Below are positions 24,601-37,890 of a DNA stretch of 64,000 nt, one piece after another; the stretch's first letter is position 1; each line of letters begins with the position of its first letter. The stretch lies in the NCBI GenBank assembly GCA_003342895.1, contig PTFA01000111.1, positions 966,199-1,030,198 of the forward strand. Reading direction: 5' to 3'. The notes beneath the pieces were generated by a model. It did no database searches, was not told the origin of the DNA, and saw nothing but the letters and a program-made list of their open reading frames with translations. Both the position numbers and the translations under genes were made by a program. The DNA is from Casuarius casuarius (taxonomy: Eukaryota; Chordata; Aves; Casuariiformes; Casuariidae).

Positions 24601-27600
24601 CATCTTTGCCCTTCCAAGCAACATCATCCTTATTTTGTCACCATAATTTGCTCAACATTCTCAGAGTGCTGCTATTCATGAAATGTCATGAGGGAGGGTA
24701 TGTGAGAGGAGTCATAAAATGGAAGTGATAAATATTTTGAGAATAATCTGTAAACCTTGATATACAGCCTTTATGCAATACTGTCATTCAGTAGGGTGTT
24801 CCCTGATCACCAAGGGATCACCAGCACCATTCATGCTTAAAGAGAACTCCTGGCAGAAGAAAGAATAGATCTACCCCTAAATCTGTCAAGATAGCAAAAC
24901 AATAGTGCTAAAATTAGCCATATTACAGAAGTGATTTTGTAAAGCACATCTGATACTCAGAACTTGATAATGGAATTACAAACACAAGAAAACTGTTTTA
25001 AGTTGACCTGGCTAAAAGTTTCTGGAAAGAGATGTTCTTTCAAGGATGCTTCTTATCTGGTGTAAACAAGGGACTGAAGGGCAAGGAGTTTGTTGTTTTA
25101 ATTGCTGAACTTTTAACATATAAATTGGACAAATTCAAGCGAGAGAAAAAAAAAGTCCAATCCTAAAACATCTTGAGGAGGTAATTCTTTGATGGGAAGC
25201 CAAGAAAAGGAACTTTGGCACCTCACAGCATAAGAGTTTATTGTAATTGAAGAGATGAAATTGCGGAGTTTGGGAATTGCTGGAAATATTGTGTCATAAT
25301 GCAGTGTTCATCTGGCAACGCAGTGTATAATGATGGCTGCTAATCAAGATATTAAGCACTGTAAAAACAGAAGCAGAGGTGTTTTGTTCTGTCTGGTCAT
25401 GAATAGTGCTACCACAGTTAGTTAATATACCCAAATCTGAAATCTTAAAATATGTTCAGGAAACAGTATAGAAGAATTTTTTTAAAACCCATGAAATTCA
25501 TGATCGTTGTTGTCTCCACATGGTAATAGAACAGAAAAGTGAATAAAATTATCAGTGGACTACTCAAAATATTTTAATTCAAGCAATTTATATGTACCAC
25601 TAAGGAAGAGTGACCACACAATATGAGTTTTGGATGAATTTATAACTGATAAATAAAAAAAAAATCACTGTTTTGGCAACTTCATTGTCTTTTGGAGTAC
25701 AGAGTCTTCAGTACTTTAAAATATTTGTGCAGTATTAATGCAACAGGGTTCTGAGCTCAGTAACTTCTAGATATTTACCACAATATATTAAGAGTTGGTT
25801 TGAAAACAAGTTATTAGAGAGTTATTACAGCTTTTGAATTTGATACAATGATGTTCTAGACTAGAACATTGTTAGATTTTTTTTTTTCCCCCAAGTGAAT
25901 TGTAGTCAGAAACAAATTGGGGTTCACTTGATATGGAGGTTTTTTCTTTTTTTGAAAAGTTAATTCATGAAGAATGTCATTTAAATTCATAACTCCACAG
26001 CTTTTAACTATTGCTGTTTATGACAGCGTTTTAGTGTATAGGCACATAATCAGCAAAGTGTTTGGAAATGTGAAGTATCAATATTGCCCGAATATTACAA
26101 CGGTAGTTGTAATTTTTAGTATTACCAGTGTACCTGATATACAGAAAGACAGCAATCTTGGTGACAGCATTTAAGAAAGATAAGTGTTACAAATATGCTG
26201 AAATACTTATAAGATTTCAATATGCCAGGAAATCAGAGCCAGAGAAATAATGAATCAACAATCCTGGCTGGTTATCTCTAATGCATATGGGCAAGGATAT
26301 ATTACATTCCAAAGAGAAAGTGGTTAGCAACTTGCCAATGTGATAGTTATATCATCCCTTTGGGGGGAAGACTTCAAGAAGAGTAGCAGCTGTCTAAACA
26401 AAAACAAAGAGGATATTTGATTTTCTTGTTCTAGAATCAGTAAAAATACTGCTGACAAAACGTGTGTGCACTTTCCCACCACCTTACAAACAAATAATTA
26501 TAGAGAACAGCAAACAATGCCTTTAGATAATAGATCTCTCTCTCATGCCAAAGAAAGCATTATAGAAGGAATTATTTTGATGAATAAAAGTGTAAGTCAG
26601 ATCAGACAGGAATTACTGACATATCTCCAATATGAAGCAGAATAACCTTCTCCTCTGTCAAAGAGATTTAGTTGTCTGCCCTGACCTCCATCTGTTCTAT
26701 TAATTGACTGCATTAGTTTGTGGTAGATGTTTTTGGTTGGTATTATGTTTTATTAGTAGGATTTCTTAAGATGATATAATAGTAGCACACAGGAAACTGT
26801 AACTCTTGCCATGTGACAAGGTATAATTTTTTTCAATCCTGACCTAAATCAGTTCTTCCTCATCAACTTGAGAACCGCAAATTGTTTTTGATTCTGTTGT
26901 TTCTGCTGTATCATCCCATATGGATACATTTAAAAGCAAAAAAAAAAAAANNAAAAAAAAAGAAAAAAATCCTTTACAAAATAAATGAAATCTATTCTAT
27001 ATTGACTGAATTGAAGAATGTGAAAAATAAGTACATACATTTCTGCATGTCTTACACATATGTATAAAGGGAAGAAGGGAAGCTAGAGAGAAATAACCAT
27101 GGAGAAGAAGGCCTGTGGGAAAGAGCTGTAATTTGGAGAAAAGAACAAGCAAGTGGGGTGCAGTCAGTCAGTCAGTGAGAAAGATTTGAGAATTAGACAT
27201 GAAACTGAGAAGTCACGTGCAAAAGAGAAAAATTCCAGAGATATTTTGATAAGAGGGCAGATTTCGAAGTAGGGGAAAACAAGAATAAGAAAGGTCTTAG
27301 AAAGATAGTGGAGCATAATGTTTTGTCATAAAGTCATACTGTTAAAATTTATTTCTCCTCATCATATAATGTGCTGGTGTATTTGCTCACCTTCTCCTGT
27401 TCTCTTTTCTCAACTGTGATCAGAATTTTATATCACATGAAAACCTAGAGCACACTTAGTTTAAGAAGACATTGAGTATTGCTGTGTGTATAGTGATGTA
27501 TTATATGGTCAAAGAAATCTTTGAAATATCATAGGATTCGTTTCTGTATCTGTTTGCAGTTATGAAGGTCCCATGTAGTTTTTGATGTCCTGTGAAAACG

Positions 27601-30600
27601 GTAGAATTCTAAATAAGATGATGTCTAACCATCTTGCACAGGTCCCATTAGAAAGTTGTTCATGAGTAGTACTTACTGCATCAAAAAGTTATGGCAAACA
27701 GAAGTGTGATATGTTTTCTATCTATATGAGAGAGAGAAGTGAAAGAACCATACGTTTCTAACCTAATACCACTTTTTTCTCAAACCTATCAGTTTTATGT
27801 TAGTCAAGACTAATGTTAGGTGTAGCTGGTGGAAATAAACTGATAACCTTGTTCAGTGAGATATGACTTTGCTTCAGGGGAGATATCATGCAGTGGAGTT
27901 TTCAAAATAACACAGAGAAGGTGATGAAAAAGAAGATAATATTAGAGAATGAAAAGAATTGAAGGTTATGAGAGAAAATGGCTGAAGTTCTTTCTAAATT
28001 CTCTATACTTAATTTCTTACCAATGGACTTAACATCATCTTTGAACCATCGGCAGAACTAGTCAAAGAACAAACAAAAACTATTAAAAACTCAAACTAGA
28101 GTATGTTCTTTCTGATTTTAGTGATGAGGACTTGGTTCTCATATGAAATTCACAGGAAAACTACAACATTCCTATATTTCTGTATCACGGTTTTAGGGAT
28201 AGTTCTGTGTATATTGTTAAGAGGTGAGGGAAGAAATCATCTTGCCATACTTCATCCATCCAACAGTTAGATGTCCAATGACTTCCAATGACATAACCTT
28301 CAGGATGTTTTTATGGTGGTTTGGCTCATCTCGCTTTTAATGTCAGACACTGTTACAAAAGGAATAATAGCTGTGTGAAGTGTATGTCTCTGGTTTAGGC
28401 AGAATGTCTAACTTTGTCAGATAACATTAGTAAGAACAACACTAGCTTTAGTGATGAGCTGTGAGGCGTCCAAAGTAGAGGAGATACCTTTTCATGGTGC
28501 TAGGCAAAACTGTAAAGTCTCACTAATAGAAGTGGCAGGGTGAGCAGAAGAAGGAGAAATGACCAATTCCCAGATTCATTGTTGGCTTTCCTTTTCTGCT
28601 CTGATACCAGTTCTACACACTACAAAGCAAATATACTAAGTTAAAGTTCTGAAAAGCCATGGATGCAAGAAAACTTAATTAGCCATATATAAGATGACTT
28701 TAAAATTGTTATGCTTGTAATAGAATGATAGGGGCTGTCAAGCAAATCATTTAAATAAATCTGTTTAGGTTTTTTGTCTTGTTTTGTTTTGTTGTGTGTG
28801 TGTTTTTTTTCCTCACAGAATAGCATTGACTTAGTGGTTTTGACAATTCTTTTGGAATTGTGAAAAAGACCATGAAAGATGATCTGATTTCTATTCTTTG
28901 GGGAATCAGGATTGGGAATAGAAGATCTCTCTAACTAAACAGATAATTTTACAAACAATTTTTTTACACTATTTTCTTTTCCCATCTCAGCATAGCTTTC
29001 TGTTCTTTTCCTGATGGCCTTTTGGGCAGCAAATAGATACATTTGGAAAAATAATGATTAAAAAAGGAAACACAAATTATTGATACTGGGACATTTTGTT
29101 CAGGCCTGTGTGTCTATTGCATTTTTTCTTGTAGTGCATCTTCTTGGTATATGTCCCAGAGGACTGGAAGTTCTGCTACCAGAAGTCTGTGTCCTAAGTT
29201 TCTAGGTTCTATTGTTGGATTCTGGACAATTCCTTCATATCACTTGACTTTCCTTGTCTTTTTACAAACTTGTCCCACTGTTTTGTTAACTTATATACTC
29301 TCGTATTATGGATATGTCAACATTTGTGATGTCAAATGATGGCTAGATTTCATGAATTTCCTGGGAGAATTCCTCTNGTTTTGTTCTTATTTTCTCTATC
29401 TAGGCAATAAAGAGACAGCCTGTACACTAAATAAAAGCAAATACAGGCAATCGTGGGTTTCAAGCACTGGTGGGGAGGAGAAAAATGTCTGGTTCTGCCC
29501 GTGAGGCTATGTCTAGCAGTGAATAAAAAGGTCCAGCTCCTGTTCTCTGGTCCTGAGGCCATGTAGCACAGCACAACTTTCATCCCTATAGTTAAAATCT
29601 TTCTTACCTGTAAAAAAGGATTGCCTTATCTGTACTGCCTGTTGAGGGCATCTTCTGGTTTGATTCCTTGAGCATGCCAGTGCATTGGGTTAGAGACCGT
29701 TACGTGACATTTTGCAAGGGAGTTTGTTAACAACTACACAGTATGAATATTGTGGTAGCCCTATGCTGACACCCACGCTCTATATCTGTCTAGTTTACTA
29801 CTGAGAGCTAAGTGCCAGTGCTACTGAAGTGGCTTAAAAACAGCCTGAGATCTAGATCCATATTGGGGACTTCTGTATGGTAATATTCTGCATGATGCTG
29901 CTGAGCTTTTAGGTGTCCACATTGCAGAATAGAATCCACAAACCCAATAAAGTGCCTAAGTCCACTAAAAAGTTGAGAAGAGCTGTCTCTCTTCCTAAAT
30001 ATAGAGGGCTCAAGCCAGCATTTACAAGAGAAAGCCTTTTAAGTTAGGCAGGAGGAGAGCAGCACAAGAACAGAAGCTGTAGAGTATTCTTCCCTTTAGC
30101 TGACAAAGTTATCCACTGTCAAAAAGAAAGCAAACTTCATGGAGAAAAAGCTCAATTTGAAATCTAGCACTTGTAATATGAAAGATGGGAGGTGTGGGTT
30201 TAAACTTCTTTGCGTGTATACACGGGTAGTCATTCAGCTCTCCCATTTTCAGGATGTGTGTCATTGTGTCATTGTCATATAAATGAAGACCACCTGATCA
30301 CTGAACTAGGTACTGCAAAGAAAATATCATTAAACCTCTATCTTCTACTTAATTCAGTGTTATGGGTGTGTATAATAGCAGAGCAGCAGCTGTTTTTCTG
30401 CTATATAATATGTTAGGGTGTGGGAAGCTACATGCCCAGCTGGTTTAATTTGCTTTTCCCACCCAGTTTTTAGCTATTGTAACATTGGTAATGTTTTTTC
30501 TTCTGCTGCTGGAATGACTACAGGAAGAGATCAAATCCTAATCATTGAAGAGCCTGAAGATCAAATTGCCTAACGATCCGAATTGGCTCGGACTAGGGTT

Positions 30601-30960
30601 TTAGTGGTTCTCATCGTTTGGGAGGATGGGCATAGGTTTAATGGAGAAGACAGGAAGAGAGGAAAGAGACCTTTGAGTTTCCTAATGAACATTTAGACAA
30701 AACTGATAGATTCCCTTAAGAATTTTCCTTTTCAGTGGTTTGATCTTTCTTACTAGTGAGAAGTTAAGCCTGTTCCATGTTAGGAATGTTTATTTTTCTA
30801 TCTCGGAGTGGTAATGCGTAATGATCTTTCATATTTGTGTAGGGTGAGTCAGCTTACAAAGATTATTCTAGAAATCTAAGAATGCATAGACCAGTGATTA
30901 TTTTATGTATTTATTTTCATTTTTTATATTCATAATTGAATTTTTTACCCCAGGAGCAAG
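18661..30960. other. Long intronic stretch, nothing recognised
   Basis: About 12 kb of AT-rich sequence with open frames of at most 89 codons and no convincing similarity. It holds an A-rich run with two N at about 26939-26967 and short simple runs. Diverged old repeats may be present, but I cannot see them by eye. Confidence 0.5.
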
Positions 30961-31479
30961 ATGTTTTTCTCTACAGGAGCTTTTGTGTTACAGAAACTTG
31001 TTGGTGAACATCCTCTTTCAGACTGTAAGGCTTTCTTTTGGAATAACACATCTGAATTTTTGAAAAGAGAGGTGCAGCAAAGGAATAAAGGGAGACTCAG
31101 AAAAAACTANGTTTCTTTTACAAGGTCATGTCAGAAGAATGAGCTGGCAATGAAATCAGGAGTCCTGATAGATTATACAGATGCTATTTTTGTTCATTCA
31201 CCTAAATATATACTCTTGATTAGAATTTTCTTAAACTTTGCAGCCCTGATGAAAGATTACNACATTGATGTGTGTTGTGATCATCACTATGGTCATGTTT
31301 TAGGCATGGGACTCTTTCTGAACAAGAAAGGGTTAGTACCCTGTCACACACTACCTTGCAATCAGAATTCATTTTTGTTTTATTATCTGAGAATGTGTCA
31401 TGACCTCCCTGGCATTCTGAAGGCTGTAGGCTACAGTGTCCATTCAGTCATGAGAAGCTCAGATTCATATCATGAATAG
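30961..31479 (+). other. 172-codon open frame of doubtful status
   Basis: This is the longest clean frame outside the NLGN4 exon and the repeats, in DNA where stops are frequent. It includes two N codons. The translation shows no signal peptide, no repeated motif and no domain that I know; hydrophobic pieces (near residues 80-95) do not form a clear membrane segment. It lies inside the inferred NLGN4 intron, on the same strand, and has no visible promoter or good start context (AAGATG). A chance frame or a remnant of an old element is most likely. Confidence 0.15.
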
Positions 31480-33520
31480 TCCGGTTTGGATCTGACTAGA
31501 ACACGGAATGAAAGTTTGAGATACTCAGTAATTTAAAAGAGTTGAAACAGTTTACACAGGTTTTTTTCTTTTTCTTCTTATACTGATAACTCATACTTGT
31601 TTGCAATCTTTATCAATTTATCTTAAGAAGGAGAAAGTATCATCAGAATTATCTGACCACTGAAGTTTTTCCATGCATCTATGTGCAATAGCAGTCAGAG
31701 GTGGAGTTTAAAAGTCAGAAGGACAAGTGAAGCTGTCTAACTGAGCATTTCCTGTTAGTCTTATGTCCTCCTGGACATAATGTTTTTTATCATTTTAAAT
31801 AAAAAAAAAAAAGTGATGGAAGACATAGACCACCATACCTGTGGTTGTTCAGCAAAAGTTTTCATATTTAGAACCAAACACCTGATTTTTTATAGAATAC
31901 TTTAGAAATGTATTTCTTTTGTTTTTNTTGGAAGGGAGTGATGGTCACTCTTTTGCTTTCCCTCCACTTGCTTTTCAAATTGTTTTTATTATTGAGAGAA
32001 TTGCAGTTTTCAAAAACAATTTAGGGACCAAACCGCACAGCCTTTTCTCATAATCCCATCATTCTTTTAGATAGTGTACGAGATTTATAAATTCAGAATA
32101 AGAGTGGTAGCTGCAGGAAAGAAGCAATGATACAAGATAAATGTGTATCCATTTTCTGAAAAGTAAATGGTGATTGCAGTTTCTAACCTGAGGGATCTGC
32201 TGACATTTTCACAGCTTATCTGAGAGACTTTCTGGGGATGGTCAGAAGAGGGTAAATGCAGTATGTCAGTTGAAAAAGTGGATTATTTGAATGTTTGTGT
32301 ATCATTTATATTGATTTGCACATTTTCTTTCTATATTAAGAAAAAGAATGATCTACCTTTGTCCTCAGTTAATTCTAACTGTAAATCTGAGACCAACTTC
32401 AAGTTCCACAGTGTTTATATAGTCTGCATTTGTTTTCACTTTAAGAAAAGACACAACATAATTCTTAATTTTGTATCACTGATATTTGACTTTCTTTTCA
32501 CTTCTAGCCTTCAAATCTTCAACTGAGTATTCACAGGGAATTAATGAGGAACACATTAGAAAGTGAAGTAAAAGACATGTGGCCAAAAAGTAGTATTTTG
32601 AATCACTAAAAATCCCTCCTAACCCCTATTACCTGTTGAATTGCTCTGATTGCATGGTAACCTGATACTACAACAATCACACCAACATATAACTAGGTTA
32701 ATCCAGTAGTAATGTAGCTATGCAGGCTGTATACTCAGTAGACAGAAGTTCAGTTGATTTCAGTGTTCTCTCATCCCTAGTGAAGTTTATGATGATGAGT
32801 TATAGGGGCTTTTTTGTTATTGTTGGCAGCACTTTGTGACGTCACAGGGGAATACTGGTGATTTTTTCCCTGGCTGTAGGCAATTAGCATAATAAATACA
32901 CTGTCGGAATCTATTCTTACTGTGAAATTGCTTACAGAATCCAAAAAATAAACATATAGCTTCTGTTGTGAAAAATAATTTGTGTCATAAGACTCTGCTG
33001 CATGCTAATTTGAAGCTACACCTTGCTATGGACTCAGTTTTGAAATCTAATGGTGTACATGATTTGCTAATTTCAGTTAATAAGCTTTCCATCAATTTTG
33101 GAGTAATCCAGTCCAGAAACCGCATATTAGCTCATGACTGGTGTTCCTATGTGTTTTTCTTCACTGTGGTTTTGTTCGACTTTTCTGAATAGCTTTATGA
33201 ATAGCATGAGGAAAAATAAAGCTAAGTTCATTTCAATGCATGAAGAAGATATTCCTAGAAATTGGGAAAAAGCCTAAAGTCATAATTGTATATTATTTGA
33301 AGGGGTGGTAGACAGCAATAATGTTTTTGATGATACTTGAAATAACCATTCTTATTTTATTGAGCAAATGTTTTGAATAATTAAAGTGATGCTTATGAGG
33401 TTGTGTCAGAGTCCAATACTCTGTTCAGGTACTTTTAGATATTCCACACGTGGAGGATGTAATGTTTAATATCAAAGTTTACTTATTTGAAGATATTTGA
33501 TGTTACATGTGATTTTTGAT
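31480..33520. other. Intron, one CRE-like motif only
   Basis: AT-rich non-coding DNA. The only motif noted is the palindromic TGACGTCA at 32837-32844. Confidence 0.5.
32837..32844 (+). promoter_or_regulatory. Full palindromic cAMP-response element motif
   Basis: TGACGTCA, the CREB/ATF consensus, followed by CAGGGG. CpG-containing octamers are rare in this AT-rich DNA, but one match in 64 kb can occur by chance. It lies about 6.4 kb upstream of the NLGN4 exon. Confidence 0.3.
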
Positions 33521-33529
33521 TTAGCAGAG

Positions 33530-34160
33530 TGATACAGCAATATACTGAAATCACAGTACAAGTGTACGTTACACTTAGCAAAATACAGCAATTGCAATAT
33601 ACAGTTCAATCACAATACCAATGCGATTCCCATTACTGGTCTCTATTATATACTCACCATCAGGACACTGGGCGTCCACAGTCACTGGGAAGGAATATGT
33701 GGGCTGAAACTAACTCAGGCCTGTTGCTCTCTTCGAAATTGTTCAGTTTTTATACTCTGTTGGGCTGAGCCANCTATGTACTCCTCTCATGCCAGTCTGG
33801 CTAACTCAGGCGGCCATTCACACTCTTTTGATGAACTCAGGGGGAAACATTTAAACCAGTTGATGCACTCAAATAGAATTCAGTCAGTCGATCCCCTCAA
33901 CTGACATAGCTGTTTATCTAAGACAAAGGCTACCCTCTGGTCCCCTTTGTGTTGAGATGAGGTCAGCTTTTGGTGCAATAGCTGTGGTTAGTCCTAGGTT
34001 ATTTCTGAGCTGCATGGGCACCTCGCCTTTGCCCATCTCCTCTCTCAGCCTTCTTCTGTTGCATGGGTTTATCGATTGGTTACAGGTTACAAAGCTGAGT
34101 TTGTTACTGCCAGAGTTTTCAATTTGGTATGGGAAGAGCTTTTACAGAAAATGACTGTGT
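33530..34160. other. Segment of raised GC, possible old LTR or other repeat
   Basis: The stretch stands out from its AT-rich flanks by more balanced composition and by blocks such as ACCATCAGGACACTGGGCGT and CTAACTCAGGC repeated in part (near 33707 and 33803). I found no matching target duplications or TG...CA ends, so its type stays open. Confidence 0.25.
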
Positions 34161-37100
34161 GATTAATTCTTNGTTAAATATCCAAATTCTATAAATGTAT
34201 TGTTGAAAATAGTACTAAAGGCTTATTCACAAATTACTGTGCCTCGGATTGTTCTTATTTATGATCTCCTGCCACGGCATTCATTTATTCTAAATGGCAT
34301 TTATATTTAAAGCAGGATTTTTTAATAAATTTTATTAAAAGGAAAAGAAACAAACAACCCCCCCCCCCCAAATTTACTTTAGAACTTTCCAGCTGACATC
34401 TTTAGAGGAAAAGAGAGAAGGGGAAGAAGGAAAGCCACATTTCCTGTTCTTGGTAAATGAAATATTTGTGACATCCCAATATTGTGTAAAAATGCATTAA
34501 ATACTATCAAAATATCACTGTAGGGAGAATCTGAAGTTGTAGTGCTTATATAATTTATAATTTTTGTTCTGGTGATTAGAGTTCAGCTAATTAAGGCAAC
34601 TGTGTGCTCTTAGAGCATCTATCTAAACAAGAGCATGTGGGAATATACCCTGCCCATTCCAGACTGTGTATTGGGATGACACCTATGTACACATCAGAAA
34701 ACTTGCCACAGGAGATTTGGACAGAAGGGAGAGACAGAGAGATGGTAAGAGATTGAAATTTGAGGTACACGATAGTGTACTAGTCAGTTTAGATAAAGCC
34801 AGAGAAATCCCAGGAGATCTGTGTAGTCTTCAGTCTCCCATGTTCATATCATTTATATTTGTGTTTGGTTTTCTTGTCACTGTCCATGATCCCCACAAGC
34901 AGGTCACAAAAACTTGAAATCACTTTAGAGTGTGTTGTCAGACCCTGGAGCAAAGGAGAGTTGTAAGCTTTGTCTCAAATTTCCCCAGCAGGTACAAAAT
35001 TAGTATAGAGCTACTGACATACTTAGCTGCTCAAGGTGGAAAAATCAGTAAGTGCTAACTGCAGATCCTGGAAAAAACATCAGGTTTGCCCTGAAGGCCT
35101 GATTCATACACTGTTTAAGCATCTCAGAGTGTGGCTTGCAGCTTAGATTCATAATCAAGTATAAGTGGTGTTTTTAGTAGATGCACATCAATGTTAGCTT
35201 CCATCTACATTTACTTCAAAGGCCATAAATGTCTCATTAGCCTCAAATTACACTCCTCTACCAACAAAAAAACACATGCATGAAAGTGTGTCATTTCAGA
35301 CCTTGGACTTCTTTTCCTGTATCAAGTTGCCAAAAGTTGCCACTTTAAATCTAACATGTTTTTGATTGTTTCAGTGAGTGATGCTTCCAACTAATAACTG
35401 TTTTTACAAGCCAATTCATGCACATTTTCTGACATTTAAAGATGTAAAAAAAAAAAGAAAAAAAGCCAAAAAATAGGATTTCCTTTCCTTAATTTAACCA
35501 TCCAAATGCTGTCTTACGTAACGTAGACATTGAAGTTCTCCCTATAGTCAATGGAGAGCAGGACTATCTCATGTGGCAATTCATGCAAAACGTGTCCAAC
35601 ATGCCTAATTTTCTGTTACTCAGTCACACTTCTTTCCAACCCAGAGGTAGGTCTAGAAATAACGTTCAGTTTTCTTCCACATGGGAATTAACAGGGCAGA
35701 AAAGATTATGCATTTGTAAACAAAGTTACCATGTTGTCAAAATGTGGTGAAAGGAAATGTGCTTTTGCTGCATTTCACTGTTCATTGTTTCAAATAGCAC
35801 CTAGGTTGGGAGAGACAACTCCCACCAATAGTAAATAACGATGACGAGACAGGTACATTTCTTCCTCTAGACTCATTATGTAAAGGTATATTAAATAGTT
35901 GACTGGATGCATATAGATGTGCATCTAACTAAAAAAAAAAAATTGTTATAATATCTAAAACATTTTAATGCACATACTGTTTTGTACCAAAGATTAATCT
36001 CTAACCACAATTTGTGATTCTCTATTTATTCCGTGTATTCTTTATTTCCAGCCTTTTTAAAGATGTACATCTACTGTTTCGTGAATTTGTAGATAGCAAA
36101 CTGCCTCTCTTGATCTTTTGATACTCTTACTGAAAATTAGTCTGTGCATCTTTCTGTGTATAAGTGTGTATATGTTTCGTGTGTGAAACTAACTTGATAA
36201 AAATGATAATTTCTCTAGTAATAAGTCTACAAACTGAAAATTGTGGAACATTTTCTGGCTAATACAATCTGTGAGAGACCCTTTCTTCATTAGACATATA
36301 ACAAAATATCAATACATGCTTTATTACTTAAGTAAACTTTTTGAAGAGCACTATTTAATAAGCAGTTATTAAAAACCTTGATTGTTCCTACTGCCACTTA
36401 ATTGAATAACAACAACAATGTTTAATAACCAGAACATATTACAAAAGATAGTGGTCTTAATTTGTCTGTTTATAATCTTAGAGTTGCTTTTTCATGGTAT
36501 ATACCTTGCCTGTGTTAATGCACTTATCAATGTTGTTCATTTACACTTTTGTGCTGATTGTCAAAGGTCGCAGGTCTGTCATCGGTCAGACTGTGGGACT
36601 GGGATAGATAGCTGTATTCAGTGTATTAGCCAAAAGTTTGTTTCTTTATGTGTACAAGAGGACTTTCATAAAATCTATGTGTCTATATGTACATGAATGA
36701 CAACACAAGCTTCATGTGTATTCCTGTGAAGGTTCAGGGAAAAATAAAATATGCTGTATTAGTGGATTTAGTACCCACAGAACCAACTTTTCATTATATG
36801 ATTCAGTAGATGAGGAATCAGATAGTGAATTTAATTCCAGGACAATAATGAATCTTGAATAATTTCACCTTTCCACCACTCTTTTCACCTTTTATTCAAA
36901 ATAACTCCATGCAACAGGAATTTTGATCCACAGACACTCTGGATGAACATTGTTTATTAAGTCACATCTTCCACAGCTGTATATTATCTTTAGTATGTAT
37001 ATTAACTGAAGTCTTCCACTTTCCTTCATGTTGTCATTTTTACTTCTTTCCTTGCTGGTAATGCTTTCATTCTTATTTGTCATTCTCATTTTCTTTTTTT

Positions 37101-37240
37101 TTTTTTGGTATTTTTTTTCTTATTTCTTATTTGCTGATTGCTTTCCCTGCCTCATTTTCTCTCTGTTCATTTTTTATCACTTGGATCACTGTCTTTCCTT
37201 TCACCTTGGCAATTTTCTCATAAGTTTATTGCACATTTCT
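34161..37240. other. Intron, no feature seen
   Basis: AT-rich non-coding DNA with a C-run near 34360-34370 and A-runs near 35449 and 35930. Confidence 0.5.
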
Positions 37241-37244
37241 TTTC

Positions 37245-37890
37245 CTTGCAGTGGTGTTATAGACTCCTGCAGTATGGGTCTCAGGGGAGTAGGACCTGCT
37301 GCTGCTCCCTGAGCACAGAATAAAGCTTCAATTGGCCACTTCATGGTGCATGGCCAGAAAAGCGTAGCAAGGCCAGGATGGAGNGAGCATGAGGAAACAG
37401 TAGCCAAACTCAATTGCCCACTGCTGCTTTCCGTTGTTACGGACAGTAGCAGAAATCGGAAAGGAAGACGGTGCTTGAGGAGGAGTTTCTGGTGACCAGT
37501 ACCAGCTGACCACTCTTAGCATCAGGTATCAGCAGGAGCGAGGCTGCCCCACTGCGGAGGATGAGCTGGGACCGCAGTGCCCACAGCACGGCAGGGCAGT
37601 GCCCTCTCCAACAAGTGCAGTCCCGCTGAGACTGGGGATGGACGTATCGGGTCTAGGGACAAGATCCTTCCCCCACTCGGCCATTGTCCAACTGGGCGAG
37701 TCACGTCTGAGGTTGATCCAGGAGCCCCGTCAGCATGTCAGTGCAGCAGAGCAGGGCGTTGGGCCTGGGCCTGGCCACAAGGCTCCCCATAGCACAGCTT
37801 GAGCAGCGACTGAGGGCCTTGTGAACCCCCTGGGCCCATGGGCAGGGGTGTGGGTGAAGGCCCCACATGAGTCTAGTCAGGACAAGTAAG
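37245..37890. other. GC-rich, CpG-containing segment upstream of the NLGN4 exon
   Basis: The GC content rises sharply, most at 37530-37860, where about ten CpGs lie within some 200 bases. It starts just after TTTTCCTTGCAG (37242-37250 region), which resembles a 3' splice site, and contains AATAAAGCTT at about 37319. Conflicting frames of 60-94 codons lie on both strands, none recognised. It could be an unrecognised repeat, a retrocopy, or an alternative first-exon or CpG-island region of NLGN4, being about 1.4 kb upstream of the coding exon. Confidence 0.4.
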
